Assembly: GCA_944472155.2 (NCBI GenBank)
Contig: OX235277.1
Coordinates: forward strand, 14,828,804 to 14,892,803
DNA: 64,000 nt
Source of the DNA: Trichobilharzia szidati
Taxonomy: Eukaryota > Platyhelminthes > Trematoda > Strigeidida > Schistosomatidae
Reading direction: 5' to 3'
Part shown: piece after piece, positions 10,215-21,887 of the stretch
Position numbering within the stretch: the first letter of the stretch is position 1
Layout of the letters: every line of letters starts with the position of its first letter
Notes under the pieces: model-generated
Databases searched by the model: none
Told to the model about the DNA's origin: nothing
What the model saw: only the letters and a program-made list of their open reading frames with translations
Made by a program: the position numbers and the translations under genes

Positions 10215-11521
10215 ATTGTAACTTTCTACAAATGAATTTCACTGTCTTTTAATAACTTATTCATATAACAAACCACATCTGGAACAATTCCATGGATGTA
10301 TTTCTTCTGATTTTGAAATAAGCTATAACTAATTTACGCTCATTTAAATAAATAATTCATAAAGAAAATTTATGTATACGAAATAGGAGTTTCTACATTA
10401 TTGATGGGTTCATAACAAGCCACGGTGAGGTTCCTGACTGTTTAAAGTGTAATGTTTTCCGTTTTCCACAGTTCATAGTATTCGTCAGGTAGTAGAGTTT
10501 TGCAGATATTCTTCAACATGGTCAAAGTTACTGCGCTAATATTAACATTTAACACTGTTTAATGCAAGAATGCGATGGAATGTTTACTGAAACACCAGGA
10601 ATAAGTAATGTCATACCAAACCATAATTAAACAATATATCAGAATCATCGTTAATCAAAGAATAACCAGAATCCTCAGTTAATTAAGAGTGAAATGTAGT
10701 CCACTTAAAAAAACAACAAGATACTCCATAGAAAAATATGACATATATGCCGGTGATGCTCCTTCTCTGCTTCAAAGCATGCTGAACTCAGGAAATAGCC
10801 TTATTATCCTCTAGAACACACTGAAAAATTATTATCTTATAATGCATGAAATAGGTCTATCACTAAGTCAATATATTTGTCATATATATATTCAACAGAC
10901 CGAGCGGACGTAGATTCGCAAACGTGGAATATTCTTACGCTGTTTATATCATGCAGAGGTATCACTAATGAATGTCTTTCCCTCCGAGAATATACCTGCA
11001 GTACACAGTGAACGAACGCAACTGAAAGACTACTACAAATATCATTAATGAAATCTCGATAGGCACAGAACGACTCATATTTAACTCAAGAGAGTAATAT
11101 GTAGGTTCGGTCAAGTTTTACGAACTGCTTTGCTTAGCTGTGAGGCCTTCATTGGCTAATCACACTTGAAATAAGCATTAGGAATTTTCAAATAGTTTGT
11201 TATTCACTTAACCTGGCAAACCTGAGCAGAAGTGGTGTTTTATGCGTGTACACACTGTGAACTCATGTTGGCCAAATAATCAGTTACACCAGCTACAGCC
11301 GAATAGAAAACAGACAAATACATGTTAACATTACTCATGATGCAATGGATGTATTTCATCGCCCTTACATTTGAAAACATGAGGGAATAATTTCTCAAGA
11401 CTGTCTTCTACTGAAGATGCAAACCTTCAATTCAACTAATTGAATCAAAGTCCTAAGTGAAACCAAGAGAAACATCACCTACCAGATTTACAGAACATAT
11501 TTAAAATCACCGGAACACCAT

Positions 11522-11890
11522 TCAATGCTTGTGTGAGGGAAGTCTGTCTCTCTGACTGAAAATTCCTTGCTGTATCATTAGTACTGTTTTTGGAATAAAG
11601 CAAATTATTATTATTAGAGGCACATTGAAACAGTCACTAAATACATCCAGAGTTGTCATGCACCGGAAACCGATATCTTTCAGCTTATTGGCAGCACGAT
11701 TCAGTTCAAATATAGGTAATTCAAAATCATTCAATGTAATGTGCCTAAAACAATGAAGATAGCTCAAGTGACTCTCAGTAAAATAAATAAGAAAGGAGAA
11801 GTCTTCACGAATTTTCCGGGTCAAGTGATTTGAAGATTGGGTTCTAGGTATGCGAAAATAACAATGTTCGCAAAAAGAGATGTATTTCAC
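11522..11890 (-). CDS. Unrecognised open frame in replaced segment
   Basis: A 122-residue open frame lying mostly in the roughly 360 bases (11618-11980) that exist only in tandem unit 2. No motif or signal peptide is recognised. Its C-terminal part runs through the LINE tail in antisense, so at least that part is not a natural protein end. It is probably fortuitous or a fragment of an unidentified repeat. Confidence 0.15.
   Translation of the reverse strand: MKYISFCEHCYFRIPRTQSSNHLTRKIREDFSFLIYFTESHLSYLHCFRHITLNDFELPIFELNRAANKLKDIGFRCMTTLDVFSDCFNVPLIIIICFIPKTVLMIQQGIFSQRDRLPSHKH
11555..11617 (+). mobile_element. LINE 3' tail fragment
   Basis: The segment ending GGAATAAAGCAAATTATTATTATTA matches, in the plus direction, the 3' end of the LINE at 27671-29220 (minus strand), including the AATAAA and the (ATT)n tail. 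It is only about 60 bases long, as expected of a strongly 5'-truncated insertion. Confidence 0.6.
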
Positions 11891-13337
11891 CCGAAGGACA
11901 CAACAGAAAATAGGGAGACTTCATCAAAATCTGAAGTAGGTTAGCGATTAGAGCCATTAAGACGACATGACATCTGAATGTACCTCTCTGTTCACGACTT
12001 CTCACTGAAACTCCAGGAAACTCTATCCTGCACCAGGTCACTGTTGAGCATCAGATTAATTTTCAATGGTTGACTTTTTAAATATAAGATTTATTTTCAC
12101 GAGTTGACCACAGATTGATATCAGTAAGAGAATTAATGAAGGCTGTAGAGTACTGGACAGCTGTTTCATCCTAGTATGAGAATCACCGGCAGTAGGCAGA
12201 ATAAAAAAGCTGTCCAGTACTCCCTGGTTTTTAATGATTCTCTAACTGATATCAGTCCATAATCAGATCGTAAAAGTAAATGTAATCCCTCCAAACCAAA
12301 TATTGAAAACACAAATTAACCATAAAAGACACAATATCCACACCCTAATTTTTTCAGGTTCATTTCATGTAGAAGTATGCTATGCTGATGGTATCCAGTG
12401 AGACAATGAAATTTCCGCTACTAAACTTTCCAGCTTGAAGTTCGCATTCAGAATGAAAAGTTCTTTGCAATCTAATGTAGATTAATGTGCAGAAATAATA
12501 AGAAACCTCTTCTCTCTCACACTGAAGAAAACTTTCATCTCTGTTAAATTTGAACTTTTATTTCTATAAAAAAGCTGTGAATTGCATGAAACTAAAGCAC
12601 AAGTCACCACTGTTGGCGACATCGACAAGCATCTATCAACACCTGCACTCGTGTGGAGCTAAGTGTTTTGGCCGAACTCATCGTTTGCCACTCAACAATA
12701 AATCGATGTTACTTTTCTTCTGCCTTGATATATTAATTGAGAGCATAGCTTCCATACAAATATTTTAAAAATATTTTCACCACGTTCGTTCATCTTCATA
12801 CAACTGACATGTATTGTAATAATTCATGTTATTTTTACTTCTATATTACTGTGTATGATAATAACGTGTGTTATAAGAATGTTCAGAACGTGTAAGATTA
12901 ACCACGTCTTCTGAATTTTTCTCTGAAATTCATAAAAAGAAATAATTATTTTGAAAAAAACAATATGTTTAACAAAGTCACTGTTTGCCTCAAATTTGAT
13001 TTCAATACTGATTGATACGGAATTCTAAGGAAAAAGGCCTTGTCGTGCCAAACATGTCACAATTTTTCACTTAATATTAACTGAAGCTAAGCTGATTCAT
13101 CATCTATGCAGCATAATTACATTTGATGGATGGAGTAGTTTGTCAGATAGTAAATGATGATGACAATGTCTAGAATCGTTTAAGCCATGAAAAATTATTG
13201 CGATGCGTAAAAGTAACATTGAAATAAGAGAGTGGTTGTGCTTGTGAAAGGCTGGTGAATGGCACTGAATTTATCGATTAATAGGGAAATATCAGCCCTT
13301 TATATTTAGGAAACAGAATATTCACTGACATTTATTT

Positions 13338-13562
13338 CATTCACGTTCCCCAGTGGAATATCGGGCTTCAAGCTAGTGGCTTGAATTTTCTGTAGCAGTG
13401 TTTATTTTACAGGATGGGGTTGCTAGCCTCATGCCCAACCTTTCCTTTACACCAGCATTATTCCTGGCTTAGCGAGGTAAAGACATGCGTCTGTCGAGGA
13501 TTGAAATCCACACCATGTGTATGTTAAGCGAGCGTCCTAACCGTTATACCACCAATGCACTT
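13338..13562 (-). repeat. tRNA-derived SINE, copy 3
   Basis: A diverged copy in the same orientation as copies 1 and 2; the B-box region has decayed. It occupies the same relative place as copy 5 at 50369-50600, so it predates the large duplication. Confidence 0.75.
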
Positions 13563-16500
13563 TGAGTACGGTTTGGAAGTTGAAAATGTTTCTTTATTTT
13601 GAAATGTCACAGAAACGTCAATTTCCAAGAGATTACCAGAATTCTTCGGACGGATGTCGGTCAAGAATAAGTATTAACAGATATGGATTTTAAGGGTGGT
13701 TGACGTTCATTTTAGAATAAATTACTTTGTGTACGACGAACAGCATTGATTTTCATTGTGAAAGTCAAATTCCCTTTGTTACAGGCATCGTACCTGAAGA
13801 AACAGATTTTAAAATAAAGAAGATACACGTATGCAACTAAAGGTTGTCGATACTGTGAAAAGCAGGCGCACTGAAATATTTACGGATATTTTTACCTCAA
13901 ATTGAACATGTTGGAAACCGTGTACAGAGTTTACAGATCTGCTATGTGCAGCATGAAAAAATACACAATCAGATTAGGACACTTTCTGTACCTGTTTCCT
14001 CTTTTAGGTGGTGAATAGTTTACGTGAGAATAAATTATCAGGATGTATTATTGAAAATATCGTCATTTATTAGGCGTGAATGCTTGAAATAATGCGTTTA
14101 GAATTACCTCAATTCACAGAACAAATAGAAATAGCATTGTGGATGAAATGATTATACAAAAACCATGAAATCTACTGACATATTTGCATTTCTAAATGTT
14201 TCCGGTAAAAGACGTCGCCATTATTACCACTACTGATAATGTTTTTCAGTGGGTAGTATGAATGAATTTTCATTTCTCCTGGCGATTTCCCATTTATAGG
14301 AAATCAAAACAAGTGATGCAGAGAAGCGACAATTCTCACCTTATTTATTATCAAGACATATAACCAAATAAAAATGTATACATATATATATTTACATATA
14401 ATTTCATATTATTATTTTCGGTGAAGGAATTTTATGCTTAATATGAATGCATAAAATCATAATAGAAGTACATCATTAGAAGTATACAATTTGTATTCTC
14501 GTCCGGTATTATGTCAATTGTTACTATTACTTTTCTCACTCTGAACTGTTCACAGTGATATTTAACATTTTTCCATTTGTTATTCTAAATCAATTTATTT
14601 TTGTAGAGTTAAATTCTATGTTTTCACACAAAGTTACGTTTCTTTTTCAATTGATTCGCATTCAAATCCTATAAATGCACATCCCTCTTAACATATACAC
14701 GTTCAATGGATTAAACAATATATGACATTAAATGGTTTACAAATTAACATTGAAATATGTTTATAATCACAAAGAATTTCTGTGCTTTTCGTGCGTGCAT
14801 GATTGCATTCACATCTATGATTGATTGCACTCACCGTTTATAATTCCTCAATATGACAATCTGTATGTATGAGACTGTACACATTGATAAGTAATTCGAC
14901 GAAATGAAACCAACAGTTGAATCAATCGTTTTCATTTTCTGAATACATAAATTCCAGGTTTACATGACTATACAATATACAAAATTATATAAATACACTC
15001 TAATAATCCTAATTAAAAATTACCGAAATTATGTGGTTTGATAGATATATACATTTACAAATGCATATGCATATGTAAAGAAATAACCATATCAATTTTC
15101 TAATTGTTATCAGTATCGGATTGGTGCCACTCAGACGAAGAATATTCTGCCTGTAACTAACAAGACCAAAGTAGTCTGTTGACAAAGAAACAAAACACTG
15201 GCGTCTTGTTGTATTTAGGAATAAATTCGACGTTATTTATACTATCTATCTGTGTACAGAAATTGGAAGGACATCGCATCGATGGAACAGTTTTACACGT
15301 CACTACATTAGAAATGATAGATATCGTATTTTACATAAAGAGTGTGGTGCTGTGTGCATTAGGGTATGAACGTCTCATTTTCAACGGTAAATATATGCAG
15401 TACACTGAAAATATTCGATTCGAAATATTCAAATGAATATCGTAGATGCATGATAATTTCAACAGAAATGTCAAGTGAAGCGTTGCATATATTTCAATGT
15501 GTATATGAGAGTATGCAATTTGAGTTGAGCAAGAACAGCATTTGGATATAACCATTTTGTTTCTCTTCAACTTTCGCCATGGCTCCAAACAAATTCATTA
15601 AGGAGAATAATGCTTTGAAAAATACAATTTGACCACTACAGATTGTTGGTTTCTTCATTGAATGGTTCATGAAATCTATCAATCTAAATGAGATGTAGAA
15701 ATAATATAATTTTTACTCTCCGCTCATTACTTCTGAGGAGAGTAAAGGTTTCTGCGACCACTCCGTCTGTGCTAAACTATTCTCAGCCATAGCCCTAATT
15801 TTGCTCCATCCAACTTTGTATATTTGCTTTCAGTTTGTGTGTCTTTATTTTATTATGTAGATTGGCATTCACAACTTCACTCTGAACAATATGCTGTATT
15901 ATTGCACTTGTCACCTTTGTTTAATTCAGTTTAATTTCTAGCAACTTTGTCTCATCCAAATAGTCAGACTGTTTCTTGCATAAGGCACTAATAAACTGTA
16001 AATCTTATCAATTCTACACTGCTCCATTTGCGATTCTTCAAGTTCACTGGAAACTTTACGAATTGCACCTCCACTTATTTATTATCAAATTTCATATCAT
16101 GATTATTATGAAAAAGTACTTTCATATCTACACTGTACTTCTGATTATCAACTGCAAGTAGTATCATTACACACTTTAAGTGAAATCGGAAAGCAGAATT
16201 GGTTAAATGGTTGCAGGAATCCTTTAGGTGTCTAAAGTTTCTGTAAAATTCTTTGTGAAAATTGTGTGTTATAGTTCCTGCAAGCTGTAAGTAGCGGTGG
16301 AATCAAAACGCTTATTCAATATATGAAGTCAATGTGTGTTTATTTGACCCATTCTGTCAACCTAGATCAAGTAATTGATGGAGTGAGGCTCGGCGGCTGC
16401 CGAAGTTTAGTATGACGTCTTGTCTACCTCCACCAATAAACCAAAATGTTCAGATTTTCATTTCAAATTTGTTCCTCTTCAGGATTTTTACCACTTCATT

Positions 16501-17890
16501 CAACTCTAGTTAGTCTATCACAGCAGTATTTTTTCCTTTCAGTATCACTTCAATTATCTTTTTCATTTTTCTTTGGCTGTGTATGAATTTCTGTGCTATG
16601 ATTTGCTTCCAAGCTTCCTCTGAAAGTTGCTGGTTCTTAAAACACACATCAGTTGTATAACGAACATAAACCACCAATAGATTTCAGCACCGGAGGAACT
16701 GTTTCCTTCAATCAAGCTTATTATCTCAGACAAATGCAAACCAACTGGTCACAACAAAATTGACATATGCGTTGCTGACACAGCGTATAATAATGTCGCC
16801 GACCATGCCTATGGCCTTGGGCACACCTGCCGACGCACACTTGATATCAACGGTTGGTCAGCAAACGTTGGCCTGTAGATATCACATGCTGAAAATTCCA
16901 TTATCATACCAAACCTTATAAGGGGAATCACTGTATTTTCAAAATAAGTGGGAAAATATATATACTTGCTAAATGAAGACTCATTATTTGTAATGTTATT
17001 AAGTCTATATGTGTTTGTCGTGACGCTAGAGGACATAAAGTCAGACTCTGCATATACACGTGAAGCACCCAGCAATTATAATGTCATATCACATCGGTAA
17101 TCCATTCACACAAACCTGAAATAATATTTGGAGCTGAGAATGCTCAGAAGAATCAGTTTATATCATCGGCTTTACATACTTGATCTGTGAATTCCTTAGG
17201 AATCAACGGATGATAGCGTATCTGTTAGGTGACAGTATCATACTATTTGATGAGATTGCCTCCTGCAGAATATGCACGACAAATTTCGAAGTTTAAAGTT
17301 AGATGAGAAAGTATTTTGCTCACTTAATGCTCCATTCAAAACAATAGATGCAAAAGTTGTGGACGTAAATCCCGCTGTCTTCTATGCAACAATATCCAAC
17401 TAGATGTATATATATATGTATATATATTCTGCTTATTGAGCCCTGATATGAAGCTGTGCTAATGATGTGGTGACTGAACGAGCTTACAAGTACCAGCCAT
17501 TATTCATCGGTTGTATAAGACATTTTGATGTTTTGAGGTTTACAAACGTCACATGCATTTGTACGCCCAATTTGCATAGAACGTTCTATTTTGTAAAAGA
17601 CATCATTTTGTACTCACACGATACGAAATAATATTGAAATGAATATATTACCACTATATCGTATTGTCTAACTTGTTTATGATTTCATGTTAAAGTGAAT
17701 CTTGTTTTCTTGTCAGTGTGACAGAGATTGCTGTCAGATTGATTGTAAAATTAGTAACTAAACATGAACGAGATGAAACTCAAAGATGCAACAGATGACA
17801 TTTCTAAACAACATTCTGAAAATTTGATTAATGTAATGATGAAAGACTGCTTTGTTCTGATAAAATCTGCTTTCTGTTGAAAACTGAGAT
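13563..17890. other. Noncoding part of the large duplication
   Basis: Recurs directly at 50601-54870 and partly inverted at 59400-60770. It is AT-rich, with a short TA-rich run near 14380. Small open frames at 15179-15436 and 15976-16161 are shared with the other copy but show no excess of silent changes, splice structure or recognisable motif. Nothing else seen apart from the open frame at 16809-17075. Confidence 0.45.
16809..17075 (-). CDS. Unrecognised open frame, paralogue of 53694-54065
   Basis: An 88-residue frame containing SDFMSSSVTTNTYRLNNIT and ending IYRPTFADQPLISS before a GTGAGTC-like or GTGCGTC site. The other copy is open too, over 123 residues. Between copies I counted about 13 amino acid replacements and only two silent changes, so purifying selection is not shown; the frame may be noncoding or fast evolving. 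The related stretch at 2640-2740 is broken by a stop. Confidence 0.2.
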   Translation of the reverse strand: MLGASRVYAESDFMSSSVTTNTYRLNNITNNESSFSKYIYFPTYFENTVIPLIRFGMIMEFSACDIYRPTFADQPLISSVRRQVCPRP

Positions 17891-17962
17891 TTCATTGGTT
17901 GCTCAACGCGAAAAAAGCTATTTAAGGGAGGACTTTGATCATTTCTCTACCTGAGACGAAAC

Positions 17963-18382
17963 ATGCTTTCCACTCATTTGTTGGCTATTTCTCTTTCCTT
18001 TTTCATTGCTGCTATGCTTGTTGACGGTGAGTATAACAATATTCAAAGTGTTTATATTGCTTCATTACTTTTCGTAAACTTTTGCTTTTGAAGAAGTTTT
18101 ACCATTTCATAATTGATTAAAATCATAGTTGCAATAAGGAATTAAAGACAATCCATAATGAAGTGGAATACATCTGTGAATTGTGAATAGAAATGCGTAA
18201 AATATGCGTTGGCCAAACAATGTATTTTCTAATGCAATCAGTTCAAATGTGTTCTGTGATCTTCTTCAATCATTCATGTACACCTCATTGTAGGAAGTGG
18301 TTTGGATCGTGAGTTAAACACTGTTTTGAATAATAATAGTTATTCATTTGTCGCTACACATTACTCCTTGTTATCAGGTTGA
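17963..18382 (+). pseudogene. Micro-exon gene family, copy B (5' part only)
   Basis: Exon 1 is 17963-18026 (MLSTHLLAISLSFF..., signal peptide, GTGAGT donor) and the intron is 267 bases. Exon 2 begins at 18294 and carries the SGLD micro-exon with its GTGAGT donor. ATTGG and TATTTAA (17919-17925) lie upstream. Homology to A and D ends about 20 bases after exon 2, so exons 3-5 are missing. If exon 2 is not spliced it reads through to a stop at 18380-18382, giving a 50-residue product ending FVATHYSLLSG. Either a 5' fragment or a minimal secreted peptide gene. Confidence 0.55.
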
Positions 18383-18451
18383 GACTGGATTAGTTATAGT
18401 TCAACGCTAAATCGCGAATGGGTGTATTAAAATTCATAAGCCATTAAAACG

Positions 18452-18630
18452 TGTGTTAGCGGCCGAATGGTATACGAGCTTGCCTTCTAACCGGAAGGTC
18501 TTAGATTTGAGCGTCATCCGGTGCGCATTTCCAATGATTCCCAAATATGTATGAAACAGCTGTCCATTACAACCTCTTCGACTTTACATCAATGAGCATT
18601 GGTGTAAAGTCGAAGAGGTGGGTCCACTAT
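18452..18630 (+). repeat. Sm-alpha-like SINE with degenerate hammerhead, copy 2
   Basis: A tRNA-like head (GGCCGAATGGTATACGAGC, then a decayed B box) is followed by CCAATGATTCCC and TGAAACAGCTGTCC, a weakened hammerhead. The 3' part has been rewritten into a perfect hairpin at 18573-18618. Confidence 0.5.
18573..18618. repeat. Perfect 16-bp hairpin
   Basis: CCTCTTCGACTTTACA at 18573-18588 is followed after a 14-base loop by its exact complement at 18603-18618. The paralogue at 55555-55595 has only the right arm. The left part here looks like a reverse-complement copy of the right part, the product expected of template switching. Confidence 0.8.
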
Positions 18631-19824
18631 TGCAAACGTAATAATTTTTAAAGGTGTTGAAATCTATCTTGTAGATGATGTTGGCTTAGCCTTCTTTCGC
18701 TGTCAAGTCTTCGATTCACAATAAAAGAAGTGAGGTAAATTTTTGGATTGTGGGAGAGAGGGACTTCACTCCCACAGGTTTTGAATTGTCTAGGGGGGAT
18801 TTTAAATATGTTCTTTTTATCTGGCGGGCGATTTTTTCTTTTGGTTTTAATGAGGACTTTTGACTCAGTTGACTTGAAGGTTAACATCTTCAGTAGAACA
18901 GAGCCTTAAGAAATTATTCTCTCATTTTAATCAATGCAGGTGTGGTGAAATAGATCCACGCCATCATTAGTAATGTTAGCATGTTTTTGTCTTCTTGCTA
19001 TTTGGTTGTGGCTTGTGTAACTGAGTATTTGACCAACATCAGTTCATAGTTTGTGTAAGCACAAAACATCACTTCTGTCCAAGTTTGCCAGGTTAAGTGA
19101 TTAACAAACCATTTGAGAATTCTTAATGATTTCTTGAAGTGTGATTAGCCGATGAAGGCCTCACGACTAAGGAAAACAGCTCGGAGAACTTGAATGAACC
19201 AACGTATTTATCTCCTGAAGTACAAATATTCGCCGTTTTATTCTGATTGAGACTTCTTTATTATTATTTGAAGCAGTCCTTCAATTGTGTTTGTTTACTG
19301 CATACTGCAAGTATATTTTTGGAGAGGAAGACATTTTTGAGTGATATCTCTATATGAGATAAACAGTGTAAGAATATTACACATTTGCAAATCTATATGG
19401 CCCCGGTCTGATAAATGTATTGATTTAGTGATAGATCTATTTCATGCATTGTAAATTGATAATTTTTCGTTGGGTTCTTAAGGATTAAGAAGCTATTTCT
19501 TGAGTCCAGCATACTTTGATACAAGGCAAGAGAAACACTGACATATATGTCATATATTTCTTGTATTTGTCAAGTGAACTATATTTCACTCTTAATCACT
19601 TGAGTATTCTGATCACTCTTTGATTAACGATGATTCTGATATATTGTTTTCAAATCACAGAATATCAATACAGAAGTATATGAATAACGTCGCCTATCTG
19701 GTTCTACATCGCCACGAATGTACGGACTACCCACATTTATATGATAAATAGTCTTGAAAGTGGTGTAATTGTGTTTCACTTAGTCCGCTGATTATATTTT
19801 CAAAGCCTGCCTAAAATTATATAC

Positions 19825-20623
19825 TCAGAATGAATGTCTCTGATTTGAATGCGCACTGTAAAAACAATTGAGTCACAATTAATCTGGTTGTTTACATGAA
19901 TGACACATCATAAGAGAACGAGGTCGACAAGTGACTGTAGTCATTCATGCACGTTTTTAGAGTGATATTGTGGTGGTGTGTTATAGACAATGTGTGCCAA
20001 CGAAATATTATTCTCACATATTTCAACAGTTCAATACGGTATTAGCAACATTATACAATATATCTATTTGAAAATTTTGTTCGTTGTTCCAAGGATTATT
20101 TATTGCACTAACGTATCTGTTCCATATGTATTCAGTTTTATTTGTCAGAATCAAAAATGTCTTCGTGTCAGTCTCCGTGAGTTGAACTATAACAAATCCA
20201 GTCTCAACCTGATAACAAGGAGTAATGTGTAGCGATAAATCAATAATTATTATAATTCAAAACAGTGTTTAACTCACGATCCAAACCACTTCCTACAATG
20301 AGGCGTACATAATTGATTGAGGGAGATCACAGAACACATTTGAACTGATTGCATTAGAAAATACATTGTTTGGCCAACGCATATTTTACGCATTTCTATT
20401 CACAATTCACAGATGTATTCCACTTCATTATGGATTGTCTTTAATTCCTTATTGCAACTATGATTTTAATCAATTATGAAATGGTAAAACTTCTTCAAAA
20501 GCAAAAGTTTACGAAAAGTAATGAAGCAATATAAACACTTTGAATATTGTTATACTCACCGTCAACAAGCATAGCAGCAATGAAAAAGGAAAGAGAAATA
20601 GCCAACAAATGAGTGGAAAGCAT
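19825..20623 (-). pseudogene. Micro-exon gene family, copy C (exons 1-3)
   Basis: Exon 1 is 20560-20623, encoding the same peptide as copy B. Exon 2 begins at 20292 with the 15-nt SGLD unit; if read through, it stops early at 20240-20242. The exon 3 counterpart is 19825-19855, which is 31 rather than 30 bases because of one extra A, so the frame is lost. Homology ends near 19737, about a dozen bases before where exon 4 would start. It therefore looks like a truncated, frameshifted copy, although promoter and signal exon are intact. Confidence 0.55.
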
Positions 20624-20639
20624 GTTTCGTCTCAGGTAG

Positions 20640-21266
20640 AGAAATGATCAAAGTCCTCCCTTAAATAGCTTTTTTCGCGTTGAGCAACCAATGAAATCTC
20701 AGTTTTCAACAGAAAGCAGATTTTATCAGAACAAAGCAGTCTTTCATCATTACATTAATCAAATTTTCAGAATGTTGTTTAGAAATGTCATCTGCTACAT
20801 ATTTGCCTTTAATCTCACGCTCATAGCCAGATTTATATGATGAGAAAGAAGAGGTTATCCATTGCCTCGATGACAAGATATATTCATTCTCTATTTCATT
20901 TGACTACGGAAGCTTTGACTTCAGGCTCACTCCTTTGAAATGGTGTAATTTTTCTTGTCTCTTATTGAACACTCATAATTAACGCATCTGTCGTCTTTAT
21001 AACGTTTCTCCATTACCAATGAAGGCATATATTTACTTATTGTGACTTTAACTGCTTGTGTAAAACTATATCAGCGTAATTTTTTGAACATCTTTCACTA
21101 ATTACCTCACATATTTTAAACTGAAATCATGTAAAATTTGTAGGTGTTTTATAACGATTCTGTACACAAATTTGATAACTTATTTAAGATATAAGCAGCT
21201 GATGCGAAGACAATGAAATGAATTATGTTACCATATTATTCTGCACACCATCTTTGTTCTTGCTGT
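20640..21266. other. Flank of copy C, noncoding
   Basis: Promoter elements of copy C are at 20660-20700. The remainder recurs at 57630-58255 and, inverted, at 29440-30010. No gene seen. CTGT at 21263-21266 is the left half of the Gypsy target duplication. Confidence 0.5.
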
Positions 21267-21553
21267 TGTTGCTGCTCTATTTTGACTGAACTAGAATGCA
21301 CGTATATCTTAGTACTTCTTCGCGTTTATATTTGTGTCCTAACGTTGTGATTACTCGACATCCACAACGTAATTAAAAAGGCACTTGCGAAGGAATACGA
21401 CAGTGTATTATTGCAGCAATCAAAATTCAAAAATCGAGCGAGTACAAAAAGTATCAATTGTTAACATGCATGATTTAGAGTAATAAACAAATGAAAGTAC
21501 AATTACACAATGAAAGTATAGTACGATTATGAGTAATAAAACGGGTCACTACA
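21267..21553 (-). repeat. 3' LTR of Gypsy element
   Basis: 287 bp, identical to 26176-26462. It lies at the 3' end of the element in transcription sense, with its terminal TG/CA next to the target duplication on the left. Confidence 0.95.
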
Positions 21554-21557
21554 ATAG

Positions 21558-21564
21558 CCCCTCC
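21558..21564 (-). promoter_or_regulatory. Polypurine tract
   Basis: On the minus strand GGAGGGG lies four bases before the 3' LTR, the position where plus-strand DNA synthesis is primed. It is the only purine run in place, although short. Confidence 0.6.
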
Positions 21565-21887
21565 GTAGAATGCAGGTAAATGAAGTTTACCTGTATTCGG
21601 AATGATATTGTAAATTACAATTACAGAAGAAATATATACGAGTTTGTGGTATGAAAACCGAATTGAGGATTTTAAGTTTTTGAGGTTTGATAATATAACT
21701 GTATATATGCAAAAATGTTAACAACTTCGAAACGAACCGAAATATTTAGAAAGTTGTGCAAAATGTAACAATAAAACCAGAAAAATTATTAGAATAATAA
21801 TGGGGTTGTTATTGTAAAGAGTTACAGAATAGATTTATATCTTAACATACAGTTAATAGTACCGTAATAAGGTAGTATGGAAATGAA

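Larger units (their letters stand above)
9103..13337. repeat. Tandem duplication, unit 2
   Basis: Second unit of the 4.83-kb duplication. It lacks the hammerhead insertion, and between 11552 and 11980 it carries unrelated sequence in place of about 400 bases of unit 1. It also lacks the candidate signal-peptide exon present at 2868, because the unit begins downstream of it. Confidence 0.9.

Noticed and set aside
15179..15436. 85-codon frame shared with 52153-52344
   Set aside because: Shared only because the block is duplicated; the C-terminal halves differ by indels and there is no splice, promoter or motif support.
15976..16161. Similar small frames at 15976, 52951 and (minus) 26943
   Set aside because: Three copies of the same AT-rich duplicated sequence; differences are mostly replacements and the fourth copy near 58750-58870 is disrupted.
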